Shown: positions 51,478 through 61,244, numbered from the stretch's first letter. The stretch is 64,000 nucleotides of DNA from Methylocystis hirsuta (GCF_003722355.1 NZ_QWDD01000001.1:1550001-1614000); one strand, 5' to 3'. A program made the numbers and translations. Notes: generated by a model not told the origin, from the letters alone.

Positions 51478-52632
51478 TCACGACTTCTTCGGACCGCTCA
51501 CTGGTCGCATGCTGTGCAATGCGAAAGGTGCGATGCTCTCAGCGAGCGAGCGGCAGATCTTACGGACGTGTTCTTCCGTCAACCGCTCTCCTTCCTTTGC
51601 GCCGCATTCGTCGAACGCTTTGTCTACCGCGCGACCGACGACCCGAACTCTCTCGGCGTTCGCTTGCGACTGGAGGGCCGGGCCGATAACCGACGCGAGC
51701 GCGGCCTCGACAGCGTGCACGTCACTATGCTGGTACGCATAGATGTCGTCGATCGTTTTCCGATCGAAATCCAGAGAGACCTGAACTGCGAATTCGTCTC
51801 CCGTTCGAGGATCGAAAGCATAAGCGGCCTCCACGCGTGGACCGGCATATTTCTCTCCCAGGCAAGCCACGATCCGCACCACACCGAAATACTCAGCGTA
51901 GCTCAGAACCATGCCTGTGGTAGGGTCAGCGCGGAGCGCGACGCAATGAAGCGGGACGCCCGGTTTCCGGCCGGAGATCAGGTCGTGGGTGCTGAAGTAC
52001 CCGAAGCAGGCCTTCGCGCTGGGATCGCGGAGGTAAGCCGTCGCCTCGCCGCACTCCTGCCAGCCAACACCGTTCGAGAACGCAAATGCGAGACATGTCT
52101 TGACCATGGAACGGCCCGCTTCCGGGCCGCCGAACTGGAAGGTAAAGGGAAAATCCCCATCGAGATATTTCTCGACCGCCGTCGCCTGCGCAAGCGTGGC
52201 TTCGACATCTAGCTCAGGGTGCTTCTTCTGCAATCCTGCGAGAATCCGGCGCGCTTCGTCCATGGAGCGGGCCTTGATGTTGTAATCCGTCGAGCCGTCC
52301 GTCCGCTGGGTCTTCTTGAACTCCGGGTTTGTCAAGGTCATGCCGCCTTCGGCTTGTAGCGTTACGCGTTCGCCCTCGGTCGTAACGGTCCTGAGTGGCG
52401 GCATCTTGCCTCGATCTCTCTGGACACCGAACATCAGGCCGAGCGGCTGCATCGTCATGGCAAGCGCCGCGTCCCACGTCTCGCCGGTCTCGCTGTTGCA
52501 TTTGCGGCAGATGAAGCCGGATACGGTTTTCTGACCGCCGACCGAATTGGGGAAGATGTGCTCGGCCGAGTCGCAGTGCGAATCGGCAGGGTCGTTCGAT
52601 ATCTGATTGCCGCAGAGAGCGCATTTGGTCAT
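51478..52632 (-). CDS. Orphan HNH endonuclease-like protein
   Basis: A 384-residue protein. The N-terminus is a zinc-type HNH module: CALCG (4-8), EHIFPNSVGG (about 24-33) and CRKCNSETGE, with the His in EHIFP as general base candidate. The remaining 330 residues are not recognised; they contain SMVKTCLAFAFSNGVGW and FGYFSTHDLISGRKPGVPLH. The layout (HNH in front, large unknown domain behind) resembles stand-alone HNH proteins sometimes found among defence genes. It lies after a 243-bp gap without a gene and before an EcsC gene. No methylase or partner is present. Confidence 0.75.
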   Translation of the reverse strand: MTKCALCGNQISNDPADSHCDSAEHIFPNSVGGQKTVSGFICRKCNSETGETWDAALAMTMQPLGLMFGVQRDRGKMPPLRTVTTEGERVTLQAEGGMTLTNPEFKKTQRTDGSTDYNIKARSMDEARRILAGLQKKHPELDVEATLAQATAVEKYLDGDFPFTFQFGGPEAGRSMVKTCLAFAFSNGVGWQECGEATAYLRDPSAKACFGYFSTHDLISGRKPGVPLHCVALRADPTTGMVLSYAEYFGVVRIVACLGEKYAGPRVEAAYAFDPRTGDEFAVQVSLDFDRKTIDDIYAYQHSDVHAVEAALASVIGPALQSQANAERVRVVGRAVDKAFDECGAKEGERLTEEHVRKICRSLAESIAPFALHSMRPVSGPKKS

Positions 52633-52683
52633 TCTGTGAAATTCCTGGAAAGGGGTGAAGTATCGGCCGTCGCCGACTGCGCC

Positions 52684-53538
52684 TCACGCCGCCTGCGACG
52701 GATCATCCCAATAGCCTTCGGAACGGGCGATCCTGGCGTATTCCGCATGCACCACGGCAGGGCTATACAGCCGCTCCAGTCGGCGCACGACGAAATGGCC
52801 GCGGGCGAGAGTTTGGAAATGTTCGGTGAAGGCGACATTGATCGCCGCGCCGCTGATCGCGCCGATGATCGGGACTGCCTGCGCCGCGGTCTTTTGCGTT
52901 ACGACCACCCCGAAACGCGCCCCGATCGCGCCGATCAGACGCGCCAGGGCAGGCGCCGCCTCATTGGAGACCTGCCGGACAGTCAGAAAGCGTGCGGCGT
53001 CCGACACGGATTTCGCGAGCACGGCGCGCAGCGCGAGATAGCCGCCTTCCAGGACATTTCCCTCGGCGGAGGGGCCGCCCAGCGCAAAAACTTCCAGGCA
53101 GGCGAGGGCGGCGCCAGGGTGGCGCAGGTCCTCTCCCTCCGCCTGGGCGATTTCCGCGATCGAGCGCAGCATGATCGTCGTCGACACCGGCAGTTCCAGC
53201 GGCAGGCTCGCGAGGCCAACGGCGCCGCCGACGCCTCCCGTCAGCGCCGCGAGACGACGGTGAATCCGCACCGTGTCCTTCCTTGGCTGCGCATCGAGGC
53301 TCGCCAAGGCCATCTTCATCGCCGCGGCGAGCGCCTTTTGCGTCGCGGCGGCGACCGCCGCCTGCAGGCGCGGCGGCAGCGTCAGCGAGCCAAAACTGAG
53401 CTGCCGGCTCGCCAGCCCCGCCAGCCGGGTCGCGAAGCTATGTCTTTCCAACGCCGCGACGGCGGAGCGCAGCGCTTCGACATCGGACTGCGACAGGCCC
53501 TGGTCCACGAGAACGGGCAGCGGATAGGAATGCGACAC
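52684..53538 (-). CDS. EcsC-family protein
   Basis: A 284-residue protein of the EcsC family (function unknown, possible membrane-fusion or protease-like role). LAALTGGVGGAVGLASLPLELPVSTTIMLRSIAEIAQ (in parts: GGVGGAVGLASLPLELPVST, MLRSIAEIAQAEGEDL) and the C-terminal AVPIIGAISGAAINVAFTEHFQ with a hydrophobic hairpin are the family blocks. No ATG fits; the GTG at 53538 follows GAGG and marks the start of similarity. The 256 bp upstream are shared with the divergent DUF992 gene. Confidence 0.8.
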   Translation of the reverse strand: MSHSYPLPVLVDQGLSQSDVEALRSAVAALERHSFATRLAGLASRQLSFGSLTLPPRLQAAVAAATQKALAAAMKMALASLDAQPRKDTVRIHRRLAALTGGVGGAVGLASLPLELPVSTTIMLRSIAEIAQAEGEDLRHPGAALACLEVFALGGPSAEGNVLEGGYLALRAVLAKSVSDAARFLTVRQVSNEAAPALARLIGAIGARFGVVVTQKTAAQAVPIIGAISGAAINVAFTEHFQTLARGHFVVRRLERLYSPAVVHAEYARIARSEGYWDDPSQAA

Positions 53539-53794
53539 GGATGCCTCGGATTTTTGATTGCCCTTTAAAAGTCGGACTCTTCCAAGGTCTTTGCAAGCGC
53601 GGCAAAGGTATGGCGAGACGCAAATGCGCGACGCCGGCTCGTGCGCTGGCGCACATGACGCCCATCGGAGCGCGATATCTTCGGTTGCGGCTGAAGCGGC
53701 GCTATTGCATTTCGGGGCTCGTCCTGTACTGCAGGGCGGGCGTTGCCGGCTTCGTTCTGGGTCGGCGGCCGTAGACGAGGAAGAGGAGCACTGA

Positions 53795-54376
53795 ATGCGG
53801 AAGTTTTTTTGGGGTCGCGCGCTGAGCGGCGCTTGCGCTCTGGCCCTGCTGGCGCCGGCGAGCGCCCTCGCGGGCGACCGCATCGGCTCCTTGCAGTGCC
53901 GGCTGCTTGGCAACGGCATCAGCGTTTTGGTCGAAAATCAGCAGATGGACTGCATTTATCGCGATGACGCCGAAGGCGCTGTTCCTGCTCATTACGTCGG
54001 CGCGCTCACCAAGGTGGGCGCCAATGTGACGATCAACGGTCCTGGCGAGCTTGCCTGGGGCGTCGTCTCCGCCACGAGCCATATCGGACCCGGCGCCCTC
54101 GCTGGCTCTTATTATGGCCCAGGCGTGTCGGCCAAGGTCGTGGTCGGCGGCGGCGGCGCAATGTTGGTCGGCGGCTCCAACGACACCTTCTCGCTGCAGC
54201 CTTTCAGCATCGAAGCAGGCTCCGGCGTGGGATGGACTGCGGGCGTCGAGCGCCTGACGCTCGCCTATGTTCCGCCGCCGCCGCCGCCCGCTTTGCGCCA
54301 TGGCTACATCCATCATCATTACCGCTGGCACAAGCTCCACACGAGCCACCATCACACGAGCCACCATCACAGCTAA
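53795..54376 (+). CDS. DUF992 exported protein with His-rich tail
   Basis: A 193-residue protein. The signal peptide ends near SALAGDRIG; the DUF992 domain follows (IGSLQCRLLGNGISVLVENQ, MDCIYRDD, HYVGALTKVGANVTING, LAWGVVSAT). The last 30 residues are PPPPPP and then eleven or more His among 21 residues (HHHYRWHKLHTSHHHTSHHH), a likely metal-binding tail. AAGAGGAGCACTGA precedes the ATG. Family function is unknown; it is restricted mainly to alphaproteobacteria. A role in metal storage would be inference from the tail alone. Confidence 0.82.
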   Translation: MRKFFWGRALSGACALALLAPASALAGDRIGSLQCRLLGNGISVLVENQQMDCIYRDDAEGAVPAHYVGALTKVGANVTINGPGELAWGVVSATSHIGPGALAGSYYGPGVSAKVVVGGGGAMLVGGSNDTFSLQPFSIEAGSGVGWTAGVERLTLAYVPPPPPPALRHGYIHHHYRWHKLHTSHHHTSHHHS

Positions 54377-54396
54377 GGGTCGGCTCTAAAGTCGCA

Positions 54397-55134
54397 TCAG
54401 ACCGGCGCGGAGAAACTCAGCAGCCGGTCGGTGGGAAAATCATAAAGCCTCGCGCTCTCGCGCCATTCCGGCGCCAGCGGCGCGAGGCACTTTTTTGCGA
54501 ATTCTTCAGGCGTTTTGAGCGTCATCGGATCTTCGCCCGGCATCGCCTGAGCGCGCATGCGCGTGCGCAGCGGACCCGGATTGGCGAGCATGACGGTCAC
54601 ACCATCGCCGGCGCTTTCAGACGCATAGGTGCGGGCCATCGCCTCGAGCGCCGCCTTCGAGACCGCATAAGCGCCCCAGAACGGCTTCATTGCCGCGCGA
54701 TGCGCCGCCCCCGAGGTGATGAAGAGGACGCGCCCAGCGCCCGACGCGCGCAACAGCGGATCAAGGGAACGGATCAGACGCCAGTTTGCGGTGACGTTGA
54801 CCGCCATGACGCGGTTCCAGTCCTTCGGGTCGACGTGGGCGAGCGGCGACAGAGGTCCGAGAACGCCTGCATTGCCAACGAAGGCGTCGAGCTTGCCCCA
54901 GCGTTCGAACAACGCGGCGCCGAGACGGTCAAGCGCGTCGAAATCACTGAGATCGCAGGGAACGAGCGTCGCTTCGCCGCCAAGCGCGCGAATCTCGTCG
55001 TCGAGTTCTTCGAGAGCGCCCTGCGTGCGCGCCAGAGCGACGACATGGGCGCCGTCGCGCGCGAGTTCCAGGGCGAGCGCGCGTCCGATGCCGCGCGACG
55101 CGCCGGTGACAAGAGCGATGCGGATGGGCTTCAC
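54397..55134 (-). CDS. Short-chain dehydrogenase/reductase
   Basis: A 245-residue SDR. TGASRGIGRALA binds the nucleotide, VGNAGVLGPL is the NAG motif, and the catalytic triad is Ser in FITSGAAH with YAVSK. The substrate is unknown. In related genomes this gene follows purF; here a Uma2 gene lies between, overlapping the SDR start by four bases. Confidence 0.88.
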   Translation of the reverse strand: MKPIRIALVTGASRGIGRALALELARDGAHVVALARTQGALEELDDEIRALGGEATLVPCDLSDFDALDRLGAALFERWGKLDAFVGNAGVLGPLSPLAHVDPKDWNRVMAVNVTANWRLIRSLDPLLRASGAGRVLFITSGAAHRAAMKPFWGAYAVSKAALEAMARTYASESAGDGVTVMLANPGPLRTRMRAQAMPGEDPMTLKTPEEFAKKCLAPLAPEWRESARLYDFPTDRLLSFSAPV

Positions 55135-55691
55135 GCAGGGAACTCGGGAATTATCTCGTCAACAGCGACATCCAGGCCTGGAGGATCGAGCGTCATGCGG
55201 CCTTCCTTGACGATACCGACGACGATCTGATCGGCTTGCCGGCGGTAGTGCAAGATCAGCCGTCGGCTCAGGTCTATGACGAGATAATGCTTGACGCTCG
55301 CGAGCCGAAAATAATCGCTGAGCTTTGAATTTTTGTCGAAGCTCCGAGAAGAGGGCGAGATGACTTCAACGATGACGACGGGCATAGGCGCCAGAAGCGA
55401 ATCCGCTGGCACAGGATCGCCGCAATTGACCAGTGCGTCGGGTTCGTAAACGGTGTGATCGTCGATTTTTACGCCGAGCCCGTCGACAAATGCTTCGCAC
55501 GGCGCCCCGACGCGCGCGATTGCATCGGCCAGCGCGCGCCAAATGCGGGCTTTAGCGGCGACATGCTCCGCGCGTTCCGGCGCCATCGCGAAGGTTTCGC
55601 CGCGAAACAGCTCATAGCGGCCCTTCTCCTGAGATTGCGCCCAGGCAAGAAACTCCGCCGCGTTGATGCGTTTTTGGGCCGTTGCGCTCAT
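55131..55691 (-). CDS. Uma2-family (DUF820) nuclease-like protein
   Basis: A 186-residue protein with the Uma2 fold, a PD-(D/E)XK-like nuclease: YELFRGETFAM, YEPDALVNC (catalytic Asp), VVIVEVISPSS (Glu), and KLSDYFRLASVKHYLVIDL. The family is abundant in cyanobacteria and often found singly; activity is mostly unproven. The ATG lies 38 bp after the purF stop, and the stop overlaps the SDR start (ATGA). It appears inserted between two otherwise neighbouring genes. Confidence 0.85.
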   Translation of the reverse strand: MSATAQKRINAAEFLAWAQSQEKGRYELFRGETFAMAPERAEHVAAKARIWRALADAIARVGAPCEAFVDGLGVKIDDHTVYEPDALVNCGDPVPADSLLAPMPVVIVEVISPSSRSFDKNSKLSDYFRLASVKHYLVIDLSRRLILHYRRQADQIVVGIVKEGRMTLDPPGLDVAVDEIIPEFPA

Positions 55692-55729
55692 GGCCTCTTA
55701 TACCACGGGGATGAAGCTTCGGCCGTGCC

Positions 55730-57226
55730 TCAGCTCGCCTCCGCCAACAGCGACAGCTGCGCGCGGTTTTCGCCGACGAGGTCGGTGAGCGACGTGGGAT
55801 AATCCCCGGTGAAGCAGTGATCGGTGAACTGCGGTCGGTTGGGGTCGCGGCGCTCGTAGCCCATGGCGCGATAGATGCCGTCGACCGACAGGAAGCCCAG
55901 CGAGTCGCAGCCGATATATTCGCGCATTTCATCGAGCGTATGCGTCGCGGCGAGCAGATTCTCCTTCTGCGGCGTATCGATGCCGTAGTAGTCCGGATTG
56001 GTGATCGGCGGCGACGAAATCAGGAAATGCACTTCCGTCGCGCCGGCGTCGCGCATCATCTGCACGATTTTCACCGACGTCGTGCCGCGCACGACGGAAT
56101 CGTCGATGAGGATCACGCGTTTCCCGGCGACGACGCAGCGGTTGGCGCTATGTTTCATGCGCACGCCGAAATCGCGGGCGATTTGCGTCGGCTCGATGAA
56201 GGTGCGCCCGACATAGTGATTGCGGATAATGCCGAGCTCGAACGGCACGCCGGATTGCTGCGAATAGCCGAGCGCCGCCGGCACGCCGGAGTCCGGCACG
56301 GGCACCACGACGTCCGCCTCGATCAGGCGCTCGCGCGCGAGCTCGGCGCCCATCGCCTTGCGAACCTCATAGACCGGACGGCCATGGACGATGGAATCGG
56401 GACGGGCGAAATAGATATATTCGAAGATGCAGGGGCGCATCGGCTGCGGCGGAAACGGCCGCAAGCTCTGAATTCCGTCCTCGGAGATAATGACGATCTC
56501 GCCGTTCATCACGTCGCGCACGAAGCGTGCGCCGATGATGTCGAGCGCGCAAGTTTCCGACGCGAGAATATATTTTCCGTTGAATTCGCCGATGACGAGC
56601 GGCCGGATGCCGAGCGGATCGCGCGCGCCGATCAGCTTCTTGTTGGTGAGCGCGACGAGCGAATAGGCGCCTTCGATCGAGCGAAGCGCTTCGATGAAAC
56701 GGTCGATGAGCAGCGGCCTGCGGCTGCGCGCCACGAGATGAAGGATGACCTCGGTGTCGGAAGTCGACTGGAAGATCGCGCCCTCTCGGATCAGCTCGCG
56801 GCGCAGCGTCTGGGCGTTGGTGAGGTTGCCGTTGTGGGCGACGGCGAAGCCGCCCGTGTTCAGTTCCGCGAACAGCGGCTGCACGTTGCGCAGCATGGTT
56901 TCGCCGGTGGTGGCGTAGCGCACATGTCCGATCGCCGTGGCGCCGGGCAGGCGCTTGATCGTGTTTTCCTGAGAAAAGTGATCGCCGACCAGGCCCAGTC
57001 GGCGCTCGCCATGGAAGCGGCTGCCGTCGAAGCTGACGATGCCGGCCGCCTCTTGGCCGCGATGCTGCAGGGCGTGCAAGCCCAAGGCGGCGATCGCTGA
57101 GGCGTCCGGCAGATCGAAGACGCCGAAAACGCCGCAATATTCACGAAGCCTGTCGCCGTCGAGATCGTCTGTCGCGTCAATCTCGCAGGATGAGGATCGT
57201 TGAAGATCCTCGGCGGCCTCCGTCAT
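55730..57226 (-). CDS. purF: Amidophosphoribosyltransferase
   Basis: A 498-residue enzyme for the first step of purine synthesis. After a 30-residue propeptide, Cys31 in YCGVFGVFDL is the N-terminal nucleophile of the glutaminase domain. The phosphoribosyltransferase domain shows VVPVPDSGVPAALGYS and the PRPP loop VILIDDSVVRGTT near 375. It is the third gene in radA-cvpA-purF on the minus strand. Confidence 0.96.
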   Translation of the reverse strand: MTEAAEDLQRSSSCEIDATDDLDGDRLREYCGVFGVFDLPDASAIAALGLHALQHRGQEAAGIVSFDGSRFHGERRLGLVGDHFSQENTIKRLPGATAIGHVRYATTGETMLRNVQPLFAELNTGGFAVAHNGNLTNAQTLRRELIREGAIFQSTSDTEVILHLVARSRRPLLIDRFIEALRSIEGAYSLVALTNKKLIGARDPLGIRPLVIGEFNGKYILASETCALDIIGARFVRDVMNGEIVIISEDGIQSLRPFPPQPMRPCIFEYIYFARPDSIVHGRPVYEVRKAMGAELARERLIEADVVVPVPDSGVPAALGYSQQSGVPFELGIIRNHYVGRTFIEPTQIARDFGVRMKHSANRCVVAGKRVILIDDSVVRGTTSVKIVQMMRDAGATEVHFLISSPPITNPDYYGIDTPQKENLLAATHTLDEMREYIGCDSLGFLSVDGIYRAMGYERRDPNRPQFTDHCFTGDYPTSLTDLVGENRAQLSLLAEAS

Positions 57227-57325
57227 GCTTCGTCCCCCGTGACGCGCCGTCGCTCAGCACTCCCAAGCGCCCGGGCGTCGCATTCCCGTCATATGTGCCA
57301 GCGGCGGGGCTCATCTGCAAGACCA

Positions 57326-57973
57326 TCATTCAGGCTTGTCGCCCGACGGAGGCGCCGCCTCGGCCGGCGCCTCAGCCGGCGCCTCGGAGCTTGCGTCGGT
57401 CGGCGCAGGCTGAATCTTGTCCGGCTCGACGTCGGCCGGCGGCTCCTCATTCGTCGGAGCGCCCTTCTTCGCCTTGATCTTGGCGACGAGGCTGTCGATG
57501 TCGTCGGGCAGCATTTCGCGCAGCTTCTCGCCGCCAGCCGTCAGGAACGGTTTCGCGCGCGCGTCCTTGATCCATTCGGGCTGATTCGTTTCGGGCACCA
57601 GCCAGCTGTAAAAGACGAAGGCGACGACGGCGAGCAGCGCGCCGCGAACGGCGCCGAACAGGAAGCCGAGCGTGCGATCGAGGGCGCCGACCTTCGAATC
57701 GAGGATGACGTCCGAGAGCTTCACCGTGACGAGAGAAACGGCGATCAAAGCGACGAAAAACACGGAGGCCACGGAAGCCGCGAGAGCGATCTCGTCCTTG
57801 CTGACGTAAGGTTTGATGTAGGGGAGGGCGAGCGGATAAAAGAAATACGCCGCCGCCGCCGCCGCGACCCAGGAAAGGATTGCAAGCACTTCGCGGGTGA
57901 AGCCGCGCAAAAGAGCGAGCATCCCCGAAACCAGAACGACGGTAATCACAGCCAAATCAAGATATGACGGCAT
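57326..57973 (-). CDS. cvpA: CvpA-family membrane protein
   Basis: A 215-residue membrane protein. Four helices lie in residues 1-125, beginning LDLAVITVVLVSGMLALLRGFTRE (seen in parts), with DRTLGFLFGAVRGALLAVV as the CvpA signature. The tail (160-215) is Glu/Pro/Ala-rich. In E. coli cvpA lies in the purF operon and is needed for colicin V production; envelope roles are proposed. The start at 57973 follows AAGGGG. The 215 bp before it show no gene. Confidence 0.88.
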   Translation of the reverse strand: MPSYLDLAVITVVLVSGMLALLRGFTREVLAILSWVAAAAAAYFFYPLALPYIKPYVSKDEIALAASVASVFFVALIAVSLVTVKLSDVILDSKVGALDRTLGFLFGAVRGALLAVVAFVFYSWLVPETNQPEWIKDARAKPFLTAGGEKLREMLPDDIDSLVAKIKAKKGAPTNEEPPADVEPDKIQPAPTDASSEAPAEAPAEAAPPSGDKPE

Positions 57974-58188
57974 CGCTAGCCCCTTGCTTGTTCGCCCCGA
58001 GCTCTGAACGCTTCTGAACGGGCTGTTGGCCGCCTTCCGGGCGACATCCGCACGACCCTCTCCAGAACCTGTGTCAACTTTGCGCCGCCGCGGGCGGCCA
58101 AGCGTCGGTCCGGCAGGCGTCTCGCTTTCGCACTGGCAGCCTTCTAACGCATCTTGAGGCCAGCCGGAAACACTAATGCGCGACCTCT

Positions 58189-59589
58189 TTAGCCGCGCGC
58201 GATCGTTCTTTCGCGCGCCGATATGCGGGCGATGGCGGCGACGAGGCCGCCGACGTCTGCGCAGGGACGGATCGTCACGCCGGAGCCGCGCCCATCGTCG
58301 GAAATTTGTTGGGATTGCGGGACGACGGCGTGATTGAACCCGAGTTTCCCTGCCTCGCGCAGTCGCATGCCGGCGTGAATGACGGGCCGCACCGCGCCGG
58401 AAAGCCCGATCTCGCCAAAAAAGCACATGTCGGGCGGCAGGACGGCGCCGGTGAGCGACGAGACGAGGGCGGCGGCCGCGGCAAGATCGGCGGCCGGCTC
58501 GTGTGCCCGAAATCCGCCCGCGACGTTGAGATAGACGTCGTGCATGCCAAGCTTCAGCCCGCCATGCGCTTCGAGCACGGCGAGGATCATGGAGAGCCGA
58601 TTCTGGTCGAAACCGACGACGGCGCGTCGCGGCGTGCCGAGCGAGCTCGGCGCGACGAGCGCCTGGATTTCGATCAGCAGCGGACGCTGCCCCTCCATGC
58701 CGGCGACGACCGCGGCCCCCGGCGCGCCAGAGTCTCGGCCGGCGAGAAAAAGCGCCGATGGATTGGCGACTTCGGCGAGGCCGAGGCTGGTCATCTCGAA
58801 GACGCCGATTTCGCCGGTCGCGCCAAATCGGTTCTTGGAGGCGCGCAGCATGCGGAAATGATGCGCGCCGTCGCCCTCGAAGGACAGGACGGCGTCGACC
58901 ATGTGTTCGACCACGCGCGGCCCTGCGACCTGCCCGTCCTTCGTGACATGGCCGACGAGGACGATCGTCGAGCCTGTCGTCTTGGCGTGGCGCAGGAGCG
59001 CCTGGGCGCTTGCGCGCACCTGCGTCACCGTTCCAGGCGCCGACTCCGCCATGTTGGTGTGCATCGTCTGTATCGAATCGATTACGATCAACGCCGGGCG
59101 GGCGCCTGTCGCGCAGGTGGCGAGAATGTCCTCGACCTGGGTCGCGGCGGCGAGCTCCACCGGCGCATCGGTGAGATTGAGCCTGGTCGCGCGCAGTCGC
59201 ACCTGGGCGACGGCCTCTTCGCCCGAAATATAGACGACGCGCGCGCCGCGGCGCGCCAGAGTCGCGCAGGCCTGGATGAGCAGAGTGGATTTGCCGATGC
59301 CCGGCTCGCCGCCGAGCAGCAGCACTGAGCCAGGCACGAAGCCGCCGCCGGTGACGCGGTCGAATTCGTCGATTCCTGTCGCTATTCGAGGCGCGGGCCG
59401 GCCTTCGCCAGCGAGCCCCTCGAGTTCGAAGACGCGGCCGCGCGCGGCGCGGCGGGTGGCGGCGGGCGCGCCGGCGTCCGACTCTTCAACGAGGCTGTTC
59501 CACTCGCCGCAGGAGTCGCAGCGACCTTGCCACCGCGACGCGACGGCGCCGCAGTTCTGACAGACGTAGACCGCGCGGCTTTTGGCCAT
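58189..59589 (-). CDS. radA: DNA repair protein RadA (Sms)
   Basis: A 466-residue RecA-like branch-migration protein. The N-terminal zinc finger is YVCQNCGAVASRWQGRCDSC in shape (CxxC then CxxC), Walker A is GGEPGIGKSTLL near 98, Walker B LIVIDSIQTM, and the RadA-specific KNRFG occurs in ASKNRFGATGEIGVF. The C-terminal third is the Lon-like domain (VGFDQNRLSMILAVLE, DMCFFGEIGLSGAVRPV). It helps process recombination intermediates. The start at 59589 puts the zinc finger at residue 10. Confidence 0.95.
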   Translation of the reverse strand: MAKSRAVYVCQNCGAVASRWQGRCDSCGEWNSLVEESDAGAPAATRRAARGRVFELEGLAGEGRPAPRIATGIDEFDRVTGGGFVPGSVLLLGGEPGIGKSTLLIQACATLARRGARVVYISGEEAVAQVRLRATRLNLTDAPVELAAATQVEDILATCATGARPALIVIDSIQTMHTNMAESAPGTVTQVRASAQALLRHAKTTGSTIVLVGHVTKDGQVAGPRVVEHMVDAVLSFEGDGAHHFRMLRASKNRFGATGEIGVFEMTSLGLAEVANPSALFLAGRDSGAPGAAVVAGMEGQRPLLIEIQALVAPSSLGTPRRAVVGFDQNRLSMILAVLEAHGGLKLGMHDVYLNVAGGFRAHEPAADLAAAAALVSSLTGAVLPPDMCFFGEIGLSGAVRPVIHAGMRLREAGKLGFNHAVVPQSQQISDDGRGSGVTIRPCADVGGLVAAIARISARERTIARG

Positions 59590-59653
59590 GCATGCTTGGC
59601 GCATGGCGCGCCGACGCTTGTCAAGCGGGTCAGCGCGCCCGAAGGCGCAAGCG

Positions 59654-60007
59654 TCACTCGTCGCCGTTGATTCTCGCACGCATGATGTTGGACGGCTTGA
59701 AGGAGACGACCAGCCGCGCCGAAATCTTGGCGCTTGCGCCAGTCTTCGGATTGCGTCCCAGCCGCTCCTTCTTTGAGCGCACAACAAAGGCGCCAAAGGA
59801 AGAGAGCTTGACGTCTTCGCGCGCAATGATGCGCTCGAAGATCTCTTCCAGCACCATTTCGACGTATTTCGCGGACTCCGCCCGCGGCACTCCGACTTTC
59901 CGATGGATTGCGTCTGCAAGGTCCGAACGGGTCACGGTGCCCCCGCTCGCCATGCGCTCATCTGTCGCTTCGCCGTTTGGCTTAGCGGTCGCGTCCCCCT
60001 TGGCCAT
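59654..60007 (-). CDS. ihfA: Integration host factor alpha subunit
   Basis: A 117-residue DNA-bending protein of the HU/IHF fold: VTRSDLADAIHRKVGVPRAESAKYVEMVLEEIF in pieces, VKLSSFGAFVVRSKKERLGRNPKTG (the beta-arm with the intercalating proline in GRNPKTG), and ISARLVVSFKPSNIMRARIN. About 18 extra N-terminal residues compared with other IhfA; the ATG at residue 19 is an alternative start. It follows fabH as usual in Hyphomicrobiales; the customary merR-type gene is absent. Confidence 0.9.
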   Translation of the reverse strand: MAKGDATAKPNGEATDERMASGGTVTRSDLADAIHRKVGVPRAESAKYVEMVLEEIFERIIAREDVKLSSFGAFVVRSKKERLGRNPKTGASAKISARLVVSFKPSNIMRARINGDE

Positions 60008-60254
60008 CTTCTGCCTTACAATTCATCAAAAACGACGGTCGTGGGCTGTTCGGAGCGCGCCGGGAGGGACGACGGGGCGCAGTCAGGGGCGGCGCGTTAG
60101 CGCTCCGAAACCCGCCCACAGCGGGTATTCGCCACCGGCTATCGTCAGAATTTTTCAGAATTGCATGCGGAAATCAAGCGCAGGTCGTAACCGCGTGTGT
60201 AATTTTCTTTCGAATATTTGCTTACATTTGAAATAGTTGTTGTATTACGCCAGC

Positions 60255-61244
60255 TTACCAGCGTATCAGCGCCGATCCCCAGGTAAAGCCGCCCCCGACG
60301 GCTTCAAGCATGACGAGATCGCCCCGTTTGATTCGTCCGTCCGCCGAGGCGACCGCCAAAGCCAGGGGCACCGACGCGGCGGAGGTGTTGCCGTGCAAAT
60401 GCACGGTGGCGATGGTCTTTTCCGGCGCAATCCCGAGCTTTTGCGCCGACATATCGATGATTCGGCGATTGGCCTGATGCGGCACGAACCAATCAAGATC
60501 CTCGGGGGTCAGTCCCGTCGCGGCGAAAGCGTCCTTGACGACGTCGGTTACTTGGCCGACCGCGAAGCGGAACACCTCTTTCCCCTCCATGCGCAGATGA
60601 CCGACGGTTTGAGTCGCGGACGGGCCGCCGTCGACGTGGAGTTTCGCGCGATGGCGTCCGTCAGAGCGCAGATGAGTCGTCAGCACGCCGCGCTCGTCGG
60701 CCCCTCCCTGCGACGGTTGCGCCTCGAGCACCATCGCGCCGGCGCCGTCGCCAAACAGCACGCAGGTGGTGCGGTCGGTCCAATCGATGATCCGGGAGAA
60801 CGTCTCGGCGCCGATGACAAGCGCGCGCTTGTGCGAGCCCGAGCGTAGAAATTTCTCCGCCGTGGCGACGGCGAAAACGAATCCCGAGCAGACGGCTTGC
60901 AGATCAAACGCCACGCCGTGCGTAATGCCCAGGGCCGCTTGAATCTGCGTCGCTGTCGACGGGAAGGTCCAGTCTGGGGTCGATGTCGCCACGACGATCA
61001 GGTCGATGTCGTCGGCGGCGATTCCCGCATTGGCGAGCGCATCGCGCGCGGCCATTTCCCCGAGCATCGACGTCGTCTCGCCTTCCGCGGCGATATGGCG
61101 CTCCTTGATCCCGGTGCGCTGCACAATCCACGCGTCGCTCGTGTCGACGAGCTTGGCCAGCTCGTCATTGGTGAGGGTTTTTTGCGGGAGATAAGCGCCG
61201 ACGCCGAGAACGACGGAACGCAGTTGAGGCATGCTTGTCGTCAC
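60255..61244 (-). CDS. fabH: Beta-ketoacyl-ACP synthase III
   Basis: A 329-residue enzyme that starts fatty acid synthesis from acetyl-CoA and malonyl-ACP. The triad is Cys117 ([11 protein letters not shown]), His near 254 (VPHQANRRI) and Asn near 284 (HGNTSAAS). The GTG start at 61244 overlaps the plsX stop (GTGA); an ATG four codons in is an alternative. The 247 bp beyond the stop, before ihfA, are AT-rich in part and probably carry the ihfA promoter. Confidence 0.96.
   Translation of the reverse strand: MTTSMPQLRSVVLGVGAYLPQKTLTNDELAKLVDTSDAWIVQRTGIKERHIAAEGETTSMLGEMAARDALANAGIAADDIDLIVVATSTPDWTFPSTATQIQAALGITHGVAFDLQAVCSGFVFAVATAEKFLRSGSHKRALVIGAETFSRIIDWTDRTTCVLFGDGAGAMVLEAQPSQGGADERGVLTTHLRSDGRHRAKLHVDGGPSATQTVGHLRMEGKEVFRFAVGQVTDVVKDAFAATGLTPEDLDWFVPHQANRRIIDMSAQKLGIAPEKTIATVHLHGNTSAASVPLALAVASADGRIKRGDLVMLEAVGGGFTWGSALIRW

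Noticed and set aside
55817..57100. A 427-codon frame antisense to purF
   Set aside because: Mirror of the purF codon pattern; purF is unambiguous.
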